From Candidatus Cloacimonadota bacterium (GTDB taxonomy: Bacteria; Cloacimonadota; Cloacimonadia; JGIOTU-2; B8-G9), in assembly GCA_003647765.1 (NCBI GenBank), contig QMNM01000026.1, forward strand, positions 1 through 10,663: a DNA stretch of 10,663 bases. Direction: 5' to 3'. The notes under the pieces were generated by a model that was given only the letters and a program-made list of their open reading frames with translations, ran no database searches and was not told where the DNA came from. Positions 5,488 through 10,663 of the stretch are shown in pieces; positions within the stretch are counted from its first letter, which is position 1; every line of letters starts with the position of its first letter. The translations under genes were made by a program, and so were the position numbers.

Positions 5488-8400
5488 ATGAAAAAAATCT
5501 TTGCTTTACGCTCTACGCATTACCCATTACGCTCTACGCATTACGCTCTACGCATTACGCTCCTTTTAACAGCATTCATTATACTAATAACCACATCTCT
5601 ATCTTTTTCAAAAAATGAATACGACATCCTGAAACTAACAGAAAACTTTATCCAGATTAAACTAACAATTGACGATTTCTCATTTTATAAAGAAGAGATA
5701 GAAAATGAGCAGTTTGATAAAATAAAGATAGATGACTTTTTATTTATTCACGACCCAGGAAAGCCCTGCCTTCCTTTTATAACGAAAATTGTCGGATTGC
5801 CTGTAAATGGGACAATCAGTGCAGAAATCGTTAATCAGAAGTACAAATTTATTGATAATAAATATATCCAGCCAAATTTAACATCCATTACAACAGAAGA
5901 TTCGTCATTTAAATACATACTTAAAAAAGATAAACTTTATCAAGAGAATAAATTTTATCCTAATAATATACTGTCAGCCAAAGAAATAGGTTATGTTCGG
6001 GATAGATATATAGGCAATGTGCAAATTTTCCCATTCCAGTTTAATCCACAAAAACGAAGAATTAAAGTATTCACTGAATTGACTGTTAATATTCATATTT
6101 CAGGGAATACAAAGTCGTTTAGTAAAGCAGATGGAACGAACTTGATTGATTATCTTGGAGATGAAATTATTAACAATAAATACTCAAAATACTGGCGTAA
6201 GGAAAGAGAACCTGCTAATTATAATTATACTGGGAAAGGTGAAAATTCCATAAAACGATTGAAACTTATTATTGATAAAGAAGGCATATATAAAATTACT
6301 TATGAATATTTGTCAGATTCGTTATCTGCTTGGTCTGGTAAGATTAATTATCCTTTTGATTTTAATATAGATAGTGTAAATCCTAAATATTTGGAATTGA
6401 CAAATGAGGGACAAGTAGTGCCAATATATTTCTATGGAGAGAATGACGGTTCATTTGATACTGGTGATTACTTTGAATTTTATGCTGATATATATCATGG
6501 TGAGGAATGCTTTTATAATCCATCTGGCTGGAAAAATTGCTATTTTTTGGAAGAGACAGACCATTATGGAGCAAGGATGAGTATAGAAGATGGTGGAGTC
6601 CATGAATTGAATCCTTATAATTATTATGAAGTGAACTCTTTTGAACAGGAACTTCATCTTGAATATCAGAATACATATCAGAGATTAGGACAATTCAAAT
6701 CTGGACGGGAAGACCATTGGTTCTGGAAAATCCTTGATGCACCAAGTTTAACTCCAATCAAGTTTAATCTTTATTACCCAGAGGAGACAAACCTTCGTGG
6801 ATTCACTGCAAAAGCAGTTCTTTTTGGAGTAACATATCCTGATAGTCTCAGACCAAATCACCATTGTTTAATCTGGATAAATGATGAAATAATTGGACAA
6901 TCAACATGGAATGGTCAAACTTCTGCCATTATTTCCAATTCAACTCCAATTTCTAACCAATCGTTAAATAACGGCGACAATACATTATACATTGATTGTC
7001 CAGGTGATACGCCTACTGGAAATTTAGACAGAATTACTCTGGATTATGTTAATATAAAATACTGGCGATTATACATTGCACATAATAATTATTTGAAATT
7101 CAAAAAGCCATCATTACCTGGGCTTTCACCAGATAGATTGATACAATTTAAGCTGGAAAATTTCCAATCAACAGATATTGATGTGTATAAGATAAATCAG
7201 AGCAAATTTGAAAATGTAAGTATTGAGTCAACAATGCCAGATGGAGGTCCTCCTTATGAAGTAATTTTGCAAGATGTAGTATTTGACACTGATACAAAAT
7301 TTATCGCACTTTCTAATGATAAGAAACTTACACCTGAAAATATAGCCCCAGACATCCCAAGCGACTTGAAAAATCCAAATAATAAAGCAGATTATATTAT
7401 TATTTCTAAACGGGATTTTATTGAAACAGAGGAAGTTGACGAATTTATTGCTCATTGGAAACAATATAAAAACTACGATGTTGTTCCTGTTGTATTAGAA
7501 GATATTTATGATGAATTTAATTATGGTAGAAATTCTACATCTGCGATTAGAGATTTTATTGCTTATGCTTACAACAACTGGCAAGCACCAGCACTTAGAT
7601 ATGTCCTACTTTTAGGTGATGGAATTTACGACCAAAGAAGCAATTCTTATGCCAGTAAATACAATATTGTTCCTACAATGATGGAATGGACATTTGAAGT
7701 TGGAATGACTATAAGTGATAACTGGTTTGTTTGTATTGTTGGAGATGATGATTTGCCTGATTTATCTATTGCTCGTATTCCAGTTTGGGAAAAGGAACAG
7801 ATTGCCCCTGTATTTGAAAAGACAATGCAATATCATACAGATAAACAATTTAATGACTTATGGCGTAGGCATATTCTTTTAACAGCTGGTAAAGGCCTAT
7901 TCCCGAGACAGCAGGAAGATTTGAAAGAAGAGTACATTCCTTACAGCTATAAAACAACTCGTGTATATCCAGAGCCGACTGGTGTATCAAGTGATTTTCA
8001 GCATTCACCAACAGATTTAAAGACATATATCAATTCTGGAGTATCTTTCTTGCAATTTATTGGACACGGTGGTGGGAATATATGGTCAGATTTAAATTTA
8101 CTTACCCTTTCTGGCATTGGAACATTAAACAATAATCATTATCCTGTTGTATCTAGTCTCACTTGTTATACTTCTGATTTTGGAAATGCAGGCACAACAT
8201 GTTTAGGAGAGAAATTTATTCTTGAGCCAGAAAAAGGTGCAATTGGCTTCTTTGGTGGTGCGCCTAAAGGATTTCTATATGCTGACAAGGATCTTGGCGC
8301 AATGCTTTTTAACAACCTATTTAAAAGAGGAATACGAAATTTTACTGATGTAATGACACTTAGTAAGATAGAATATTATTTATTTTATTATACGCTCTAT

Positions 8401-10509
8401 CTTGGAGATCTTGACAAAGCTAAGACATTTATGAGAGGTTTTAATTATCTTGGGGATCCTGGTATAGAGATAGATTTTCCAGCAAAAGAAGAGCAAATTT
8501 TGCTTAATGGATATAACTTTGTTGTAGGAGATACACTAGAAATTTACCTTAACCTGCCTGATATGGATAATTTCATTATTGAGATTACTGATGAAAATGA
8601 TATTACAAAGAAATTTTATTCTCATCCGCTTATACATAATAGTAGTGAACCTGTTTATAAATATACAATCCCGCCAGATGATAATGGTGCAGACACTTTT
8701 ACAAGGATAGTTAAATTCTATGCTTATAATAATGAAAACGATTGTTTTGGCTATACGCAATTCAATGTCGGGGATAATATAATAGTGAATCTGCGAACAA
8801 TTCCAGAAATCCCTACTGTGGATGACTCTGTTGATATTAAAGGTATATTTTTTGATAAGAATGGAATTGATTCTGTGCTATGTTATTGGTCTAATCCTGA
8901 CACACTAATTTCTGCTGATTTTTATACTAAAATGATTTCCGATTCTGTGAACAATTACTCATTGGCTCAAAAAATTCCTGCTTTTAGTTATGGCACAACA
9001 ACGAAATATCATTTTAAGATTATTATTGATTCTACAAATGTAATTACTACTGACGAATATTCTTATGTTATCAATGCAGTGGACATAGAAATTATGAATG
9101 TTGATTTGGATTATGGCAATAATTCATTTTTGTTAAAAGCAAAAATAAGAAATAAAAGTGATATTCCTAGTCCAGATTCCTGCAATCTTATAGTAGAGCA
9201 TCACGGAGTTGCATTTGATTCCCTGTGGATACCTATTTTACAACCATTAGAAATATATTATGCTAATTTCAACTTACCACTGGAAAATGGCTTTAATAAG
9301 TATAATGTAATTGCTAATCCAGAACATAGGTTCGGAGAACGATCTTATAGTAATAATCAGAAGACAAAGGAGATTACATTAAATTATTTCAAAATAGAAA
9401 ATGATTCTACTTATACTAGTTCGGATAATAATCTTAACATCCAATTTCCGTCAGATTTTATCTCACAGGCAAAGCAACAAGTATATTTTTACATAGAACA
9501 AAGTGAACATGAACTATCTCCTCTTAATCAACCTGATATTTATAGTGTAAAATTAGACAATGAGCCGAGTGCCACTTATTACAAAATTAGTTTTTTCAAT
9601 GATTCTCTTTTAGCAGATAGTTTAGGCCATTTCAAAAATGGGAAGAAAATCATATTGACTTTTAATTATTCCAAGACGAATGAGGAGGTTCAGACAGCAG
9701 AGAATAGCGGTGAGTTCAAAATCTATCGGTGGAATCAGCAATATGAAAAATGGATATTAGTAGGCGGACAGACAGATACAAACAATGATAAAGTGATTTG
9801 TGATAACATTGGACAAACTGGTATTTATGCACTTTTTCGTAATCGTGATTATACAGTTCCTCTGATTGAAGTTAATGTTGAGAAGCAAGAATTTACAAAT
9901 GGCGGATTTGTTGATAAGGATGCTGTATTTTCATACTTGGCTCGCGATGAAAATGGTATAGATATAATAGACCATACAATAGACCTATTTTTAGATGGGA
10001 ATAAGGTTCCAGACCAAGACCTAAACTTCTCTATTACAAAAGGACATTTAATATCTATTCCTGTAAAATATCAATTAAATGTTGACACAGGTAATCATAC
10101 AATAATTCTTTCTGCATCTGATGTGAATGGCAATTATATGGAAAAAGTAGTTAATTTTACAGTTAAAGCAGAATTTGATTTAGTAAATGTTGGTAATTAT
10201 CCCAATCCGATTTCATTAGATACAGTTGAGCCAGAAAATGAAGGACGCACAAGATTTACTTATACTTTAACAGATGATGCGGATGAAGTTTCTATAAATG
10301 TTTATACTGTTTCAGGAAGATTAGTGAAAACATTTAATAATATTCCAATAGAAGTTGGTTATCATGAATATCCTCGTTCCAGAGAAGGTTGGGATTGTAG
10401 AGATGAAAATGGACGACTTTTAGCTAATGGTGTATATTTTTATCGGATAAAAGCTAAAAGAGGAGATAAAGAAGTTGAGAAGCTGATGAAAATGGCTATA
10501 TTAAGGTAA
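5488..10509 (+). CDS. Gingipain-like C25 cysteine peptidase with propeptide, Ig-like modules and C-terminal sorting domain (PorU-like)
   Basis: This is a 1673-aa secreted or surface cysteine peptidase. Residues 1-41 are a signal peptide: a basic region up to Arg22, a hydrophobic core at about 23-36, and probable cleavage after S-F-S at 39-41. Residues about 42-250 match a C25-type propeptide with a D-P-G-K-P-C-L-P-F motif at 89-97. A PorU-like G-I-Y-K-I-T-Y segment and a G-D-Y-F-E-F-Y segment follow. The C25 catalytic domain spans about 635-995: D-Y-I-I-I-S, Y-V-L-L-L-G-D-G, then G-H-G-G with His860, L-T-C-Y-T-S with Cys893, and L-G-D-P-G at 988-992. The His-Cys spacing of 33 equals that of RgpB gingipain as I recall it (His211/Cys244), so it is probably active. 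Residues 1198-1296 look like a CARDB/Ig-like module, then two further beta-rich modules. From about 1568 there is a sorting domain (N-Y-P-N-P to the final M-A-I-L-R). I start at 5488, not the in-frame ATG 5374, which overlaps purD and lacks a signal peptide. It could be the T9SS sortase PorU or a secreted C25 effector. Confidence 0.9.
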   Translation: MKKIFALRSTHYPLRSTHYALRITLLLTAFIILITTSLSFSKNEYDILKLTENFIQIKLTIDDFSFYKEEIENEQFDKIKIDDFLFIHDPGKPCLPFITKIVGLPVNGTISAEIVNQKYKFIDNKYIQPNLTSITTEDSSFKYILKKDKLYQENKFYPNNILSAKEIGYVRDRYIGNVQIFPFQFNPQKRRIKVFTELTVNIHISGNTKSFSKADGTNLIDYLGDEIINNKYSKYWRKEREPANYNYTGKGENSIKRLKLIIDKEGIYKITYEYLSDSLSAWSGKINYPFDFNIDSVNPKYLELTNEGQVVPIYFYGENDGSFDTGDYFEFYADIYHGEECFYNPSGWKNCYFLEETDHYGARMSIEDGGVHELNPYNYYEVNSFEQELHLEYQNTYQRLGQFKSGREDHWFWKILDAPSLTPIKFNLYYPEETNLRGFTAKAVLFGVTYPDSLRPNHHCLIWINDEIIGQSTWNGQTSAIISNSTPISNQSLNNGDNTLYIDCPGDTPTGNLDRITLDYVNIKYWRLYIAHNNYLKFKKPSLPGLSPDRLIQFKLENFQSTDIDVYKINQSKFENVSIESTMPDGGPPYEVILQDVVFDTDTKFIALSNDKKLTPENIAPDIPSDLKNPNNKADYIIISKRDFIETEEVDEFIAHWKQYKNYDVVPVVLEDIYDEFNYGRNSTSAIRDFIAYAYNNWQAPALRYVLLLGDGIYDQRSNSYASKYNIVPTMMEWTFEVGMTISDNWFVCIVGDDDLPDLSIARIPVWEKEQIAPVFEKTMQYHTDKQFNDLWRRHILLTAGKGLFPRQQEDLKEEYIPYSYKTTRVYPEPTGVSSDFQHSPTDLKTYINSGVSFLQFIGHGGGNIWSDLNLLTLSGIGTLNNNHYPVVSSLTCYTSDFGNAGTTCLGEKFILEPEKGAIGFFGGAPKGFLYADKDLGAMLFNNLFKRGIRNFTDVMTLSKIEYYLFYYTLYLGDLDKAKTFMRGFNYLGDPGIEIDFPAKEEQILLNGYNFVVGDTLEIYLNLPDMDNFIIEITDENDITKKFYSHPLIHNSSEPVYKYTIPPDDNGADTFTRIVKFYAYNNENDCFGYTQFNVGDNIIVNLRTIPEIPTVDDSVDIKGIFFDKNGIDSVLCYWSNPDTLISADFYTKMISDSVNNYSLAQKIPAFSYGTTTKYHFKIIIDSTNVITTDEYSYVINAVDIEIMNVDLDYGNNSFLLKAKIRNKSDIPSPDSCNLIVEHHGVAFDSLWIPILQPLEIYYANFNLPLENGFNKYNVIANPEHRFGERSYSNNQKTKEITLNYFKIENDSTYTSSDNNLNIQFPSDFISQAKQQVYFYIEQSEHELSPLNQPDIYSVKLDNEPSATYYKISFFNDSLLADSLGHFKNGKKIILTFNYSKTNEEVQTAENSGEFKIYRWNQQYEKWILVGGQTDTNNDKVICDNIGQTGIYALFRNRDYTVPLIEVNVEKQEFTNGGFVDKDAVFSYLARDENGIDIIDHTIDLFLDGNKVPDQDLNFSITKGHLISIPVKYQLNVDTGNHTIILSASDVNGNYMEKVVNFTVKAEFDLVNVGNYPNPISLDTVEPENEGRTRFTYTLTDDADEVSINVYTVSGRLVKTFNNIPIEVGYHEYPRSREGWDCRDENGRLLANGVYFYRIKAKRGDKEVEKLMKMAILR
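5505..5560 (+). repeat. Eight 7-bp tandem units inside the C25 signal-peptide coding region
   Basis: The units all have the form NNTACGC, one with CCC at its end. In order they are TTTACGC, TCTACGC, ATTACCC, ATTACGC, TCTACGC, ATTACGC, TCTACGC and ATTACGC. The last four make two perfect 14-bp copies. Because three units equal 21 nt, the protein shows a 7-residue repeat (L-R-S-T-H-Y-P, L-R-S-T-H-Y-A) at residues 7-20, in the basic part of the signal peptide. Losing one unit would lead into TAA at 5567 and gaining one into TGA at 5616. Confidence 0.85.
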
Positions 10510-10512
10510 GTC

Positions 10513-10528
10513 ATTGGTTAATTAGTTA
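10513..10528 (+). repeat. Two 8-bp tandem units after the C25 stop
   Basis: ATTGGTTA and ATTAGTTA stand next to each other. They differ by one base from the AATTRGTA-type units at 5411-5434, so related repeats flank the C25 gene on both sides. The sequence is very A/T-rich, so part of the likeness may be chance. Confidence 0.45.
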
Positions 10529-10637
10529 AAGAGATTAGACGCGAACAAATCTGTAACTCAACAAACTCATCGCAAAAGATTTATAAAATGGATAAAAAAA
10601 TTCGTATAAGTTCGCGTCTGCAAGGTCGGTTAATTAG
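10516..10637 (+). repeat. 10-bp direct repeat bracketing the inverted-repeat element
   Basis: GGTTAATTAG occurs at 10516-10525 and again at 10628-10637. The two copies lie 11 and 8 bases outside the inverted repeat at 10537-10619. They do not touch its ends, so they are not a simple target-site duplication. Confidence 0.5.
10537..10619. repeat. 83-bp element with perfect 10-bp terminal inverted repeats
   Basis: AGACGCGAAC at 10537-10546 is the exact reverse complement of GTTCGCGTCT at 10610-10619. The arms are clearly richer in G+C than the rest of the window. Just inside the left arm, AAATCT (10547-10552) can pair with AGATTT (10577-10582). The layout suggests a small dispersed element (REP- or MITE-like) or a structured RNA end. 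No open reading frame lies inside. Confidence 0.55.
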
Positions 10638-10638
10638 C

Positions 10639-10663
10639 CACGAATAACACGAAGAATCACGAA
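10639..10663 (+). repeat. Three spaced CACGAA words running off the window edge
   Basis: CACGAA begins at 10639, 10648 and 10658 (spacing 9 and 10 nt), the last copy ending with the window. On the other strand it reads TTCGTG...TTCGTG...TTCGTGG, a kind of intergenic repeat that I recall from FCB and candidate-phylum genomes. Its true length cannot be seen. Confidence 0.5.

Larger units (their letters stand above)
10510..10663 (+). other. Non-coding tail downstream of the C25 gene
   Basis: No gene is visible in these 154 bases. They hold 8-bp tandem units, a 10-bp perfect inverted repeat 63 nt apart, a 10-bp direct repeat bracketing it and a short CACGAA series, all listed separately. No clear rho-independent terminator (stem plus T-run) follows the C25 stop on the plus strand. 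Confidence 0.55.

Noticed and set aside
5505-5560. CRISPR array or recombination site at the repeat patch
   Set aside because: The units are 7 bp, directly adjacent and have no spacers, so they are a simple tandem repeat.

Overview
The window is AT-rich (about 30% G+C by eye). It carries two exported proteins with C-terminal sorting domains of the type IX secretion (T9SS)/FlgD-like kind. One is an endonuclease I-family nuclease; the other is a very large gingipain-like C25 peptidase. T9SS-type sorting domains, C25 peptidases, low G+C and short-word intergenic repeats together suggest a Gram-negative member of the Fibrobacteres-Chlorobi-Bacteroidetes (FCB) group, perhaps an uncultured lineage such as Cloacimonadota or Marinimicrobia. 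This placement is an inference from gene content; no rRNA or other phylogenetic marker was analysed.

Layout. Positions 1-810 (+) hold the 3' part of a secreted endonuclease I, cut by the left edge of the window. Positions 858-1544 (-) hold a small membrane site-2-protease-like metallopeptidase (M50) that converges on it. A 119-nt divergent spacer follows. Then come a TrmA/RlmC/RlmD-type RNA m5U methyltransferase (1664-2791, +) and ribD (2795-3910, +), 3 nt apart and probably co-transcribed. A 226-nt spacer with weak repeat-like sequence separates them from purD (4137-5420, +). After a 67-nt repeat-rich gap comes the C25 peptidase (5488-10509, +, 1673 aa). The last 154 nt are non-coding and hold an inverted-repeat element and short CACGAA repeats that run off the right edge. 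No gene-free stretch exceeds 300 nt. I saw no tRNA, rRNA, CRISPR array, transposase or riboswitch.

Functionally the middle is housekeeping: RNA modification, riboflavin synthesis, purine synthesis and a membrane protease. The two ends encode secreted hydrolases, one for nucleic acid and one for protein, both carrying sorting domains. They would fit a cell that scavenges macromolecules or remodels its surface, but nothing here shows that they act together.

The most unusual structure is a cluster of short tandem repeats at 5411-5560. It runs from the last codons of purD into the signal-peptide coding region of the C25 gene, where eight 7-bp units are translated. Adding or losing one unit would put the reading frame into an early stop, so the gene could in principle be phase-variable. 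I did not find a clearly new multi-gene system.
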